Shown here: in pieces, positions 42,684-51,878 of the stretch | Layout: the number at the start of each line of letters is the position of its first letter | Position numbering within the stretch: position 1 is the stretch's first letter | Assembly: GCA_965218775.1 (NCBI GenBank) | Contig: CBDCLS010000003.1 | Coordinates: forward strand, 186,001-250,000 | Source: CAUZIZ01 sp965218775 | GTDB taxonomy: Bacteria; Acidobacteriota; UBA6911; RPQK01; JAJDTT01 | DNA: 64,000 bases | Reading direction: 5' to 3' | The notes under the pieces: generated by a model | Database searches by the model: none | Seen by the model: only the letters and a program-made list of their open reading frames with translations | Told to the model about the DNA's origin: nothing | Translations under genes and position numbers: made by a program

Positions 42684-44173
42684 CGGCGGTGGAACCAACC
42701 GGTAGCTCGATTTCAGTCATGCCTCTGCTGGCAGTGCTCGTCCCGGCTGTGGGCGCGCTACTCATTGCATGCACTGGCGAGCGTCGGGCCAATCTGAGGG
42801 AGTTCTGGTCCGTTGCAGCCGGTGTCGTGATGTTCGCTCTGGTAGCCGGCATGATCCCGGAGGTCCAGGCGGGCGGCAGGCCGGAATGTGTGCTCTTCCG
42901 GATCCTCCCCGGCATTGAACTAGCCTTTCGGGCCGACGCCTTCGGCCTCCTTTTTGCCTCGGGGGCGTCGCTCCTCTGGATCCTGACCTCGTTCTACTCG
43001 ATCGGCTACATGCGTTCGCTTGAAGAGCACGCTCAAACCCGTTACTTTGCCTGCTTCGCTCTGGCCCTTTCCGCTACGTTGGGGGTGGCCTTCTCGGCCA
43101 ACCTGTTCACCTTGTTCTTGTTTTACGAGGCCTTGACCCTGGTCACCTACCCCCTCGTGGGTCACAAGGAAACGGCCGAAGCCAAGGCCGGTGCCCGCAA
43201 ATACGTCATCTATCTTCTGGGTGCGGCCAAAGTGTTTCTCGTGGCCGCCATAATCCTGACCTACAACGTGGCCGGAACCCTGGAGTTTCGCAGTGGCGGC
43301 ATTCTGCCGGTTGAGAAGATTACGTCGCAGCCCATGCTGCTCTATATAATTTTTGCGCTGTTCCTTTTCGGATTCGCCAAGAACGCGATCATGCCGCTTC
43401 ACAGCTGGCTGCCGGCGGCGATGGTCGCCCCCACCCCAGTGAGCGCATTGCTGCATGCGGTGGCCGTGGTCAAAACCGGGGTGTTCTCGACGCTCCGTGT
43501 CTTTCTGTTCGTTTTTGGCGCTGACGCCATGCGCGAGATCGGCGCGGACCAATTGGCATTGGGAGTCGCCTCGGTGACAATTCTGGTCGGTTCGCTCCTG
43601 GCGCTGGGACAGGACAACCTCAAGGCCCGCCTGGCCTTCTCCACGGTGAGCCAGCTCTCCTATATCATCCTGGGGGCGGCGCTCTTGACTCAAAGCGGAA
43701 ATGGCGTGCTGGGCGGGATCGCCCATATCACCAACCACGCGGTATCGAAGATCACACTCTTCCTTTGCGCCGGTTCAATTTACGTCTCCACGCACAAGAC
43801 CGAGGTCAGCCAGATGTCCGGCCTTGCCAAGAACATGCCGTGGACCGTGGCCGCGTTTGCGCTTGCCTCCCTGAGCGTGGTGGGCATTCCCCCCACCTCT
43901 GGGTTCGTCTCCAAGTGGTACTTGGCTTTGGGTTCGGTGGAACTTCACAGCTCCACCCTATTAGGAGTACTCCTGGTCAGCTCTCTTCTCAACGCGGCCT
44001 ACCTCGGTCCGGTCGTGTATAAGGCCTACTTCGAAGAGGCGCCGCCGACCCAGGAGCCGGTCCGCGAGGTCCCCTGGATGGTTGTGCCCTTGGCAATCAG
44101 CGCGGCCGTAAGTCTGTTCCTGGGCATTTACCCGACCCCTGTCCTGGAACTGGCTGGAAGGGTACTACCGTGA
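42677..44173 (+). CDS. MrpD-like / NuoL-type proton antiporter subunit 1
   Basis: A 498-residue antiporter-like membrane protein with about 14 helices. YEALTLVTYPLVGHKE contains the TM5 Glu, KNAIMPLHSWLPAAMVAPTP the central Lys/His region, and LHAVAVVKTGVFS the TM8 Lys. It resembles the MrpD subfamily rather than classical NuoL: it lacks the long lateral helix. The start is GTG at 42677 or 42680; the latter gives the usual 4-base overlap. It occupies the position where nuoL would be expected after nuoK. Confidence 0.85.
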   Translation: MVTAVEPTGSSISVMPLLAVLVPAVGALLIACTGERRANLREFWSVAAGVVMFALVAGMIPEVQAGGRPECVLFRILPGIELAFRADAFGLLFASGASLLWILTSFYSIGYMRSLEEHAQTRYFACFALALSATLGVAFSANLFTLFLFYEALTLVTYPLVGHKETAEAKAGARKYVIYLLGAAKVFLVAAIILTYNVAGTLEFRSGGILPVEKITSQPMLLYIIFALFLFGFAKNAIMPLHSWLPAAMVAPTPVSALLHAVAVVKTGVFSTLRVFLFVFGADAMREIGADQLALGVASVTILVGSLLALGQDNLKARLAFSTVSQLSYIILGAALLTQSGNGVLGGIAHITNHAVSKITLFLCAGSIYVSTHKTEVSQMSGLAKNMPWTVAAFALASLSVVGIPPTSGFVSKWYLALGSVELHSSTLLGVLLVSSLLNAAYLGPVVYKAYFEEAPPTQEPVREVPWMVVPLAISAAVSLFLGIYPTPVLELAGRVLP

Positions 44174-44433
44174 ACTTCTTGGAAAAACAGCTGGAAGATC
44201 GAGCCCGCTTTGCCCGGATCAAGCGCTGGTTCTATGTGGGCCTGGCTGCGGTGGCTCTGGCGGAGATCGTTCTGCCGCTTGCGTTCGATGGCCATCACTC
44301 CCATTTCTCATTCGAGAGCTTTCCCGCCTGGGGCTCTCTCTTTGGGTTGGCCTCCTGTGTGGCGATCATTGTCGTATCCAAATTCCTGGGGAAAGTGTGG
44401 CTGATGCGCCGCGAGGACTACTATGACTCTTGA
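44170..44433 (+). CDS. Small two-helix membrane protein in the complex I-like operon
   Basis: An 87-residue protein with two hydrophobic helices (WFYVGLAAVALAEIVLPLAF; LFGLASCVAIIVVSKFLGKV) and charged ends (RREDYYDS). It starts with GTG overlapping the previous stop by 4 bases. Similar small proteins sit between the antiporter-like genes of other atypical complex I operons as far as I recall; the role is unknown. Confidence 0.65.
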   Translation: MNFLEKQLEDRARFARIKRWFYVGLAAVALAEIVLPLAFDGHHSHFSFESFPAWGSLFGLASCVAIIVVSKFLGKVWLMRREDYYDS

Positions 44434-44465
44434 CATCTGTGGGTCCCGAGCCTTGCTGGGAACCC

Positions 44466-44604
44466 CCTTGCCTTTGCCCGTGCCCTTGCCCTCCAATCTT
44501 CTGGGTCGTACCGGCCCAGGGCCTTGCTCACCGCGTTGGTCAGAGCCTGAGCAACCTAGAGTTGGGATTCAGGGCAAGGGCACGGGCAAGGGCACGGGCA
44601 AGGG
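44466..44604. repeat. GGGCAAGGGCAC repeat forming a long inverted repeat inside the operon
   Basis: The right arm 44572-44604 is 2.75 copies of the 12-mer GGGCAAGGGCAC. The left arm 44466-44490 is its near reverse complement (CCTTGCCTTTGCCCGTGCCC). This fills the only long intergenic gap of an operon whose other genes overlap. Confidence 0.65.
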
Positions 44605-44613
44605 TGAAGCGTT

Positions 44614-46395
44614 ATGACTCTGGATGTCGTAGGACTAGATTGGATCCACCCAGGGCTATTGCTGATCCTGGGGGCCTGGGGATTGCCCTTCCTCAAAGGC
44701 CGGGTCAAGCGCGTGGCAATGCTCCTCCTGCCTGCCGCGGCGTTGATCGACTGCCTGCTCATGACGCCTGGAACCTATGGAGTGACGAGCTTCCTGGGTC
44801 AAGAACTCGTCTTCGGCCGGGTGGACAGCTTGAGCCTGGTTTTTTCCTATGTCTTTTCGCTCATGGCCTTCCTGGGCATGGTCTACGCGCTCCACGTGAA
44901 GGAGGATGACCAACACGTGACCGCACTGATCTATGCCGGGGGCGCGCTCGGGGTTACGTTTGCGGGTGACTTCCTCTCTCTTTACCTGTTCTGGGAGGTG
45001 GTGGCGATCTCAGCCGCGCTTCTGGTGTGGCTGCGCCGCAAACCCTCGGCCATTGCAGCCGGCTTCCGCTATCTACTCGTCCACGTCTTCGGAGGGCTTC
45101 TCCTGCTGGCGGGGATCGTATTCCACTGGTCCCAGACCGGGTCGCTTGCCTTCGGGGACATGGGAGCTTTTTCCGGCGGCATGGCCTGGACCTTGATCCT
45201 CATCGCCTTTCTCCTCAACGCGGCTGTCCCACCCCTGGGGGCCTGGCTTCCGGACGCCTACCCCGAGGCCACGGTCACGGGCGCGGTCTTCATGACCGCC
45301 TTCACCACCAAGTCCGCGGTCTACGTCTTGATCCGCGGCTTCGCCGGCACCGAACTTCTGGTCTGGTTGGGAGCGGCCATGGCGGTCTATGGAGTGGTCT
45401 ACGCCGTGCTGGAAAACGACGCGCGACGGCTCTTGGCCTACCATATTATAAGCCAGGTTGGCTACATGGTCTGTGGGGTAGGCATCGGGACCGCGCTGGC
45501 CCTGAACGGCGCCACCGCCCACGCCTTCGCGCACATCCTCTACAAGGGGCTCCTCTTCATGGGAGCCGGTGCCGTCTTGGAGGTGACCGGGAGGCGAAAA
45601 CTGAGCGAAATGGGAGGACTCTACAAGACCATGCCCATCACTCTCGGCCTCTATATGGTAGGCGCCTTCGCCATCTCGGCGGTGCCGCTCTTTAGCGGCT
45701 TCGTAAGCAAGTCCATGGTGGTCTCTGCCGCGGGGGAGGCCCACCTGGGGTCGATCTTTCTCCTGCTTACTTTAGCCTCCGCCGGAACTTTTCTGCACAC
45801 GGGTCTTAAGCTACCTTACTATATGTTCTTCGGCGAAGACTCCGGCTTGAAAGCCCAGGAACCGCCCACGAACATGCTCGTGGCCATGGGCCTGGCTGCG
45901 GCCGCGTGTGTGTTGATCGGGGTTTTCCCTGGCCTGCTGTACCAGCATCTTCCAAACCTCGTGGACTACGCCCCCTATACCCTGCAGCACGTCACAAGCG
46001 CCCTTGGGATGCTGGGCTTTACGGCGCTTGGCTTCTTCCTGCTGCTAAAACACCTCGACCCCGAGCCCAAGATCAGCCTCGACACGGATTGGTTCTACCG
46101 CAAAGGTTCGGCGGCTTGCCTGGTCCTGGTTCAGGGGCCGCTGGCGCGTCTCGAGGCCGGCTTCGTGGGAGAGATCTATGAGGCTGTTGTGCGGCGGCCC
46201 GTGTTGGGCGTGGCGAATGTCCTACGCAAGCTCGACAGCCGCATAGTCGATTCCGCAGCCGTGGGCGTGGGCCGGCTGACCCAGGCCTCCAGTCAAATCT
46301 TGAAAACCACGGTGAGCGGCAACGCTCAGCACTACGGACTGATCATAGCGGCCGGAGTGGTGGCGCTCCTCCTCCTGGCGATGCTCACATCATGA
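44614..46395 (+). CDS. MrpD-like / NuoL-type proton antiporter subunit 2 (long form)
   Basis: A 593-residue antiporter-like protein with about 16 helices. YLFWEVVAISAALLVWLRRK carries the TM5 Glu, NAAVPPLGAWLPDAYPEATV the central region and AFTTKSAVYVLIRGFAG the TM8 Lys; AFAHILYKGLLFMGAGAVLE the TM12 Lys. The C-terminal 120 residues include DWFYRKGS and a final helix (GLIIAAGVVALLLLAMLTS), an extension also seen in long Na+/H+ antiporter D-like subunits. It overlaps nuoM by 4 bases. Confidence 0.85.
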   Translation: MTLDVVGLDWIHPGLLLILGAWGLPFLKGRVKRVAMLLLPAAALIDCLLMTPGTYGVTSFLGQELVFGRVDSLSLVFSYVFSLMAFLGMVYALHVKEDDQHVTALIYAGGALGVTFAGDFLSLYLFWEVVAISAALLVWLRRKPSAIAAGFRYLLVHVFGGLLLLAGIVFHWSQTGSLAFGDMGAFSGGMAWTLILIAFLLNAAVPPLGAWLPDAYPEATVTGAVFMTAFTTKSAVYVLIRGFAGTELLVWLGAAMAVYGVVYAVLENDARRLLAYHIISQVGYMVCGVGIGTALALNGATAHAFAHILYKGLLFMGAGAVLEVTGRRKLSEMGGLYKTMPITLGLYMVGAFAISAVPLFSGFVSKSMVVSAAGEAHLGSIFLLLTLASAGTFLHTGLKLPYYMFFGEDSGLKAQEPPTNMLVAMGLAAAACVLIGVFPGLLYQHLPNLVDYAPYTLQHVTSALGMLGFTALGFFLLLKHLDPEPKISLDTDWFYRKGSAACLVLVQGPLARLEAGFVGEIYEAVVRRPVLGVANVLRKLDSRIVDSAAVGVGRLTQASSQILKTTVSGNAQHYGLIIAAGVVALLLLAMLTS

Positions 46396-47855
46396 CAGAC
46401 TACCCGGTTTTGACGGCGACAACCTTTCTGCCCATCGTGGGTGCGGCCGCGATCCTGCTCTTTGCCAGCGAGCGGCACGCGCGCTGGATCGCGTTGGCCA
46501 CGACCCTGGCCACCCTGGCCGTCTCAACCCCGCTCTACTGGCACTTTGAAAAAGCCTCGAGCGCCCTGCAGTTCGTCGAGTCCGCAGAGTGGATCCCGAC
46601 CTGGAACATTGCCTATGGGATGGGCGTGGACGGAATCAGCCTCCCCTTTATCTTGCTCTCCGCTGTCTTGAGCGTGCTCTGCGTCAGTGCCTCCTGGACT
46701 GCTGTTGGCACCCGAGTGAAAGAATTCTACGCCTCACTCCTGGTCGCCGAGACCGCGATGATCGGGCTCTTCGCCTGCACCAACCTTTTTCTTTTCTACG
46801 TCTTTTGGGAGCTCATGATTATTCCTCTCTTCCTCCTCATCGGAGTCTGGGGAGGCCCGGGGCGCGTCTTCGCTGCGGTTAAGTTTCTGCTCTTCACGTT
46901 GGCCGGCAGCGTCTTGATGTTGGTGGCCATCATCGCCCTCTACAACGCCTGCGGCACGCTGGACTTCAAGGCTCTGGCCGATGAGGCGCTTCAGCCCAGG
47001 TTCCAGGCCTGGCTCTTCGCGGCCTTTCTGGCCGCCTTCGCCGTCAAGGTTCCGATGTTCCCAGTACATACCTGGCTCCCCAACGCCCACACTGAGGCTC
47101 CCACCGCAGGGAGCGTGATCCTGGCTGGGATCCTTCTCAAGATGGGCGCCTACGGATTCTTGCGGGTTTCCCTGCCCATACTTCCCGACGCAGTCCAGCT
47201 CTTCCTCACGCCCATGCTCGTCATCTCCGCGGTGGCTATCGTCTATGGCGCCTACGTGACCCTGGTCCAGACGGACGTCAAGCGCCTTATCGCTTTTTCG
47301 AGCGTGAGCCACATGGGCTTCGTCACGCTGGGCATCTTCACTCTCAACCGCGCCGGGGTCGAAGGCGCCATTCTCCAGATGATCAACCATGGGATCATCT
47401 CCGCGGCTCTCTTCCTGTGTGTCGGCATGATCTACGAGCGCACTCACACGCGGGAGATCAAAGACTACGGGGGGGTGGCCAAGGTCGCGCCAGTCTACTC
47501 CACGTTACTGGCGCTGTTTTGCCTGGCCGCCGCCGGATTCCCGGGTTTGAACTCCTTCGTGGGGGAGTTCCTCATCATCAGCGGCGCCTTCAAGACCGAG
47601 GTCTGGTTCGGGGTCATGGCTGTCTGGGGCGTGGCCCTGGGAACGGCGTATTTGGTCTGGCTCTTCTACCGGGTGGTCATGGGCGAGATGAACCCAGGGC
47701 TAAACGGACTCAAGCTCGAGCTCAACCCCCGTGAGGTAGCCACTTTGGCCCCCCTGGCATTGCTCGCGTTGTGTCTCGGTCTCTACCCTGAGATCGTCCT
47801 CTCCTATTTGCGCGCCCCCGTTGCCGAGCTCTTGGCTGCTGGAGCCAGGCTATGA
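46392..47855 (+). CDS. nuoM: NADH-quinone oxidoreductase subunit M (NuoM-like)
   Basis: A 487-residue proton-pumping subunit. MGVDGISLPFILLSAVLSVL, FYVFWELMIIPLFLLIGVWG (TM5 Glu), KVPMFPVHTWLPNAHTEAPT and LLKMGAYGFLRVSLPI are the classical NuoM blocks. SHMGFVTLGIF and MINHGIISAALFLCVGMIYE follow. Overlaps of 4 bases on both sides show one transcript. Confidence 0.95.
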   Translation: MTDYPVLTATTFLPIVGAAAILLFASERHARWIALATTLATLAVSTPLYWHFEKASSALQFVESAEWIPTWNIAYGMGVDGISLPFILLSAVLSVLCVSASWTAVGTRVKEFYASLLVAETAMIGLFACTNLFLFYVFWELMIIPLFLLIGVWGGPGRVFAAVKFLLFTLAGSVLMLVAIIALYNACGTLDFKALADEALQPRFQAWLFAAFLAAFAVKVPMFPVHTWLPNAHTEAPTAGSVILAGILLKMGAYGFLRVSLPILPDAVQLFLTPMLVISAVAIVYGAYVTLVQTDVKRLIAFSSVSHMGFVTLGIFTLNRAGVEGAILQMINHGIISAALFLCVGMIYERTHTREIKDYGGVAKVAPVYSTLLALFCLAAAGFPGLNSFVGEFLIISGAFKTEVWFGVMAVWGVALGTAYLVWLFYRVVMGEMNPGLNGLKLELNPREVATLAPLALLALCLGLYPEIVLSYLRAPVAELLAAGARL

Positions 47856-49273
47856 AGGGCGCGAACCTAACTGACCTAGCCCTGCTCTGGCCGGAGCTGA
47901 TTCTGGTCGGCACGGCATTGGCGCTCATCCTGGTGGCGCGCCGGATCCAGCAGGCGCCCGTGGTTGCGGCTGGGACGGTTCTGGCCGCGCTGGCGGCCGC
48001 CTTCGCCTCGGGCTGGCTCTTGTCCGGAGGCCCCAAGACCGGGTTCGGGGGCATGATCACCTTGGACGGCTACTCGCAATTCTTCAAGGTCCTCATCGCC
48101 TCTACCCTGGCTCTGGCGGCACTCCTTTCCGTGAGGCGCATCGACGCGGAGCATGTTCGGCCCGCCGAATACCATGCCCTGCTCGTGTTGGCTTCGACGG
48201 GGATGATGTTCGCGGTCTCAGCCCTGGATCTCTTGACCTTGTACCTGGGCCTGGAGCTCATGACACTTTGCTCCTACAGTCTGGTCGGGATCACGGTGGA
48301 GAGGCCAACCTCCAACGAGGCAGCAATCAAATACTTCCTGCTGGCTTCCTTCTCTTCGGCCATCCTCCTCTACGGTATTGCCTTGGTCTACGGAGTCACG
48401 GGTGCTACGAACTTTGGAGCCATTGCCTCGGCTCTCTCCGAGGGCGGACTGGGAGGCAATCCGATTTTGTTGGCGGCAATAGGCCTGTTGGCCGCTGGGG
48501 TTGCCTTTAAGATTGCGGCTGTGCCGTTTCACGCCTGGACACCGGACGCTTACCAGGGTGCGAGCGCCCCGGTCACGGCTTTCTTGGCTACCGCCACCAA
48601 GGCCGCCGGTTTAGCTGCGCTGGGACGGGTCTGCCTGGTCGCGTTCGCCTCGGAAGCCCGCCTCTTGTCCCTGATTCTGGTAGGGCTGGCCGCGCTTTCC
48701 ATAATCGCGGGCAGTATCATCGCCTTGTCCCAAACGGACATGAAACGCCTCCTGGCATATTCCTCGATTGCCCATGCCGGGTACGCCCTGTTGGGCTTCA
48801 TTTCCGGGACGCCGGAAGGCGCCTCAGCCACCATGACCTATGCCTTCCTCTATGTCTTCATGACGTTGGGGGCCTTTGGCGTCGTCATCGCGCTGGGCCA
48901 GCGGGGGGAGAGGCTGGACGGCTACCAAGGCCTGGCCGCGCAACGGCCCCTGACCGCTGCGCTCATGCTCCTCTTCCTCTTGTCCCTGACCGGCATCCCG
49001 CCCACGGCCGGCTTCGCGGCCAAGTTCGTCGTCATCCTGAGCGTGGTACGCGAAGGCCATCTGGCGCTGGCAGTCCTGGCTGTGGTCTGCAGCGTAATCT
49101 CGGCCTTCGTCTACCTGCGCGTCGCCGTATTCATGTACATGAGGGAACCGCAGCAGCCGGAGCCCCCGCGCTACCCGTGGGCGGTGTCTGCGGCCCTGGC
49201 GGTGGCCGCGCTGGTCACGGTCGTCGGTGGGATCTTACCCGGCAGCCTCACCTTCTGGGCGGTGGCGCCGTGA
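47852..49273 (+). CDS. nuoN: NADH-quinone oxidoreductase subunit N (NuoN-like)
   Basis: A 473-residue antiporter-like subunit. LDLLTLYLGLELMTLCSYSL with the TM5 Glu, KIAAVPFHAWTPDAYQGAS and ATATKAAGLAALGR are NuoN motifs; YSSIAHAGYALLGFISGT follows. It is the last gene of the operon. The prophage recombinase gene, on the opposite strand, ends about 100 bases after its stop. Confidence 0.94.
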   Translation: MKGANLTDLALLWPELILVGTALALILVARRIQQAPVVAAGTVLAALAAAFASGWLLSGGPKTGFGGMITLDGYSQFFKVLIASTLALAALLSVRRIDAEHVRPAEYHALLVLASTGMMFAVSALDLLTLYLGLELMTLCSYSLVGITVERPTSNEAAIKYFLLASFSSAILLYGIALVYGVTGATNFGAIASALSEGGLGGNPILLAAIGLLAAGVAFKIAAVPFHAWTPDAYQGASAPVTAFLATATKAAGLAALGRVCLVAFASEARLLSLILVGLAALSIIAGSIIALSQTDMKRLLAYSSIAHAGYALLGFISGTPEGASATMTYAFLYVFMTLGAFGVVIALGQRGERLDGYQGLAAQRPLTAALMLLFLLSLTGIPPTAGFAAKFVVILSVVREGHLALAVLAVVCSVISAFVYLRVAVFMYMREPQQPEPPRYPWAVSAALAVAALVTVVGGILPGSLTFWAVAP

Positions 49274-49380
49274 TGAAAGTAAGTAGATTGATTCCCCGCC
49301 CTGTCAGTAGAAGGAGACCCTCATTTGCCTTTGCCACATACTTCTCCACAACTCTTTTAGATTCAACAAGTCAGAGTATT

Positions 49381-51114
49381 CTATGGTAGGTAGAATGGTT
49401 GGGACACGCTGTTAACTTCTGCTACATTCTCCCGTGCAAAATCAAAAGCCTCTTTCAACGACTTGCCGAGTCGCGCTTGCTTGGCCGCGTTTTTCATCAG
49501 CTCGACGTTAAACATGGTCTCCCAGGCGATTCCTAAACCATCGGGAAGATGGCTGCTCGTTGCTCCCGGTGATGGAGTGACGATGATGCGGTCATTGGAC
49601 GATTCAAAGAAGGCTTCCAAAAAGGCGCGCTTCTCTTCGAAGTTTGCCTTCTGCAGGTGAGCTTCAATGTATTCGCCGAAGGTCTCCGCCAGGCGTCTGA
49701 CCTCGCGCTTGAGTCGGCTCCGATTCATCTGCGCTTTTTTGAAGGCGCTGAGTTCCCGGCTTAGGCTCTGGAGGGCGGCCGTCTTCTGGCGAATCTGTTC
49801 ATTGAGACGGTCGGCTTTGTCGTCGAGAACTCGTTTCGCAAAATTCCCATCTAGATAAAGATCGAGAAGCCGGCTCAGTTTCTGTTTGTCCCCTTGGATC
49901 TCACGCTCCAGGGCTTCCTTCTGGTTCGAGACCTCGCACCTCCGTTCTTCCGAGTGCTCGGATGAGATCAGCTCATCAATGACAAAATCCGGCTCCGCAA
50001 TGAACCGGAAAAAGTAGCTGAGCATCAGATCGTCTAGCTGCTCAGAGGGAAGGTAGGGAAGCGGGCACCGTTTTCTCGTCTGGTTCGACCGCTTGTGTTT
50101 CGGGGACCTCCGGTTGTGGCAGACATAGTAGGTGTTTTGAGGGCGTCCTCCATGGGTCCGGAGCAGCTTGGCACCACAGATTCCGCACACCAGAAAACCC
50201 TTCAGCAGATTACTCGGGCTTTTGCTGGGGCGGCCTTTCTTTCGATTGGCGTCGAGTTGCTGCTGGATCAGGTCCCATTCCTCAGCTGAGATCAGTGGAG
50301 GGACACTTAATTTGATCCATTCGCGCTGCGGCTTCTTGCCGACTCGCCGTGATTTTCCCCTGACGGGATCATACTGATACTCGTACTGATTGGCATAAAG
50401 ATCACCCTTGTAGGCGGGATTGCGGAACACATAGGTGAGCGTTGAGTGCGCCCAGTCTTTTCCCTGTTTCCCTTGGATGCCTCGCTCTTGCAGATCGGCG
50501 CAAATGCGATTCAGCGACCAGCCTTCCCTGAGAAACTTCCGGACCAGTTCCAGGTAGAGTTTGGACTGTTCCCGGTGAAAGCTCCAGGTGTGGCTCTCTT
50601 TGTCGTAGACATACCCGTAAGGCGTCGTGCCGCTCACCCATTTTCCCTCCAGCAGCCGCTGCCTCTTCCCCCGTTTCATCTTGCGCGTGATCTCGGCTCG
50701 CTCTTCGGCTGAGGCCCAGAACTTGAACTTGGCCATCAGTCGAAACAGGGGATTATTCAAATCGAGAATGCCCTCGTGAGGAGAAACCAACCGGATGTTG
50801 TTCTCCTTGAGAATCATCAGGATTCGGCCCTCTTCCTCGTCGTTGTCGGTGCGGGTGATGCGATTCTGCTCAACCACCAGAATGGCGTCAAAGAGCTGAT
50901 TGTGGGCATCCACCAGCAACCGCTTGAAGGCGGGGCGTCCCTCGATCGTGGCTCCGGAAAAGCCATCGTCTTCGTAGACTCGGTAAATCGAGTAGCCCTG
51001 TCTTTTGGCATACCCTTCCAGCGTCGCTCGTTGGCTCTTGATGGTGCCCTGCTCGCGTTGCTGCTCCGAGGACACACGGCAGTAAAGGGCCACCTTTTCG
51101 ATGTCTTGACTCAT
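49381..51114 (-). CDS. Large serine recombinase (phage-type integrase)
   Basis: A 577-residue recombinase. The N-terminal resolvase domain starts VALYCRVSSEQQREQGT with S15 as the likely nucleophile; ERAEITRKMKRGKRQRLLEG is the E-helix region. A recombinase domain (WVSGTTPYGYVYDKESHTWS), a zinc ribbon (CGICGAKLLRTHGGR .. CHNRR .. C) and a long coiled coil (about 400-490) follow. These enzymes integrate or excise phage or ICE DNA at short att sites. The frame is intact. Confidence 0.92.
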   Translation of the reverse strand: MSQDIEKVALYCRVSSEQQREQGTIKSQRATLEGYAKRQGYSIYRVYEDDGFSGATIEGRPAFKRLLVDAHNQLFDAILVVEQNRITRTDNDEEEGRILMILKENNIRLVSPHEGILDLNNPLFRLMAKFKFWASAEERAEITRKMKRGKRQRLLEGKWVSGTTPYGYVYDKESHTWSFHREQSKLYLELVRKFLREGWSLNRICADLQERGIQGKQGKDWAHSTLTYVFRNPAYKGDLYANQYEYQYDPVRGKSRRVGKKPQREWIKLSVPPLISAEEWDLIQQQLDANRKKGRPSKSPSNLLKGFLVCGICGAKLLRTHGGRPQNTYYVCHNRRSPKHKRSNQTRKRCPLPYLPSEQLDDLMLSYFFRFIAEPDFVIDELISSEHSEERRCEVSNQKEALEREIQGDKQKLSRLLDLYLDGNFAKRVLDDKADRLNEQIRQKTAALQSLSRELSAFKKAQMNRSRLKREVRRLAETFGEYIEAHLQKANFEEKRAFLEAFFESSNDRIIVTPSPGATSSHLPDGLGIAWETMFNVELMKNAAKQARLGKSLKEAFDFARENVAEVNSVSQPFYLP

Positions 51115-51215
51115 GGGTTTTTCATGCCTCCCTTGGTTAGGCTTTCAGTATAACCGCTGGGGCGAGTGGGGATGCGGCTCTAGAAACCGTAGGTCAGTCG
51201 AGATAGAGTTTTCCT

Positions 51216-51805
51216 ATGGACGCAAGGGCCAGGAAGCGACTGAATCTGCTGGATCGTTTCGGCGGCAGTTCCAGTTGCGACTGGCCGAGTTACCAGAGGA
51301 TCATGTCCAAGCCCACCCGCCACTACTTCTTGCACGCGATCACGGCCACCCGCTCCTACCAGGAGGGGTTCGACGCCGTGGTCCATCTGCTCCGGCTGAC
51401 GGAGGCCAAGCGCACGAAGCTGAGCCGGGACGACTATCGGATCTATGCCACCTTTTTGAACTATTCTGTGCTGGACCTACTCGACCGGATGGACCGCTGG
51501 GAGGAGTATCTGGTGGTTTGGGAACGTCTTCGCAGGCGAACCAAGGTCGTCTCCATCTCCCCTGTTGAGACGGCAGAAGCCGCCCCAGATGACGATGGTA
51601 TCTCCGATGACGTCTTTTTGTTCACCCGCCATCGCAAGGAACTCATCGAGAGAAAGCTGCAACGAAAGCGTGCGGGCCAGAAGTTGGGCAACCTCTACAC
51701 GCCCCCCCAGAGGAGCTCTCGGAGGAAGAGATCTCGGAGCGTCTGGAGCGTATTCTGGGCTGGTGGCGCCGCGGAGAGCTCTGGATCTCGACCCTCCCCT
51801 GTTGA
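51216..51805 (+). pseudogene. Frameshifted small gene of unknown function in the prophage region
   Basis: From 51216 the frame is natural up to GQKLGNLYTPP (about residue 167): it includes HYFLHAITATRSYQEGFDAV and DYRIYATFLNYSVLDLLDRM. At a run of seven C (51702-51708) it turns into an Arg/Ser/Pro-rich tail. One extra base there gives PEELSEEEISERLERILGWW and then RRGELWISTLPC with a TGA at 51803-51805, just before the convergent terminase end. The family is not recognised. Confidence 0.5.
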
Positions 51806-51878
51806 TGCGTGCCTTCTGGCCCCCCTCCACAGTAGCCCCAAGTGTCGCTCGGAAAACGGTTGGTTGTATTTGCCCAGC

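Noticed and set aside
42920..43738. 272-codon minus-strand frame
   Set aside because: Antisense of the MrpD-like gene; its Gln/Arg/His-rich composition is typical of the complement of membrane-protein codons.
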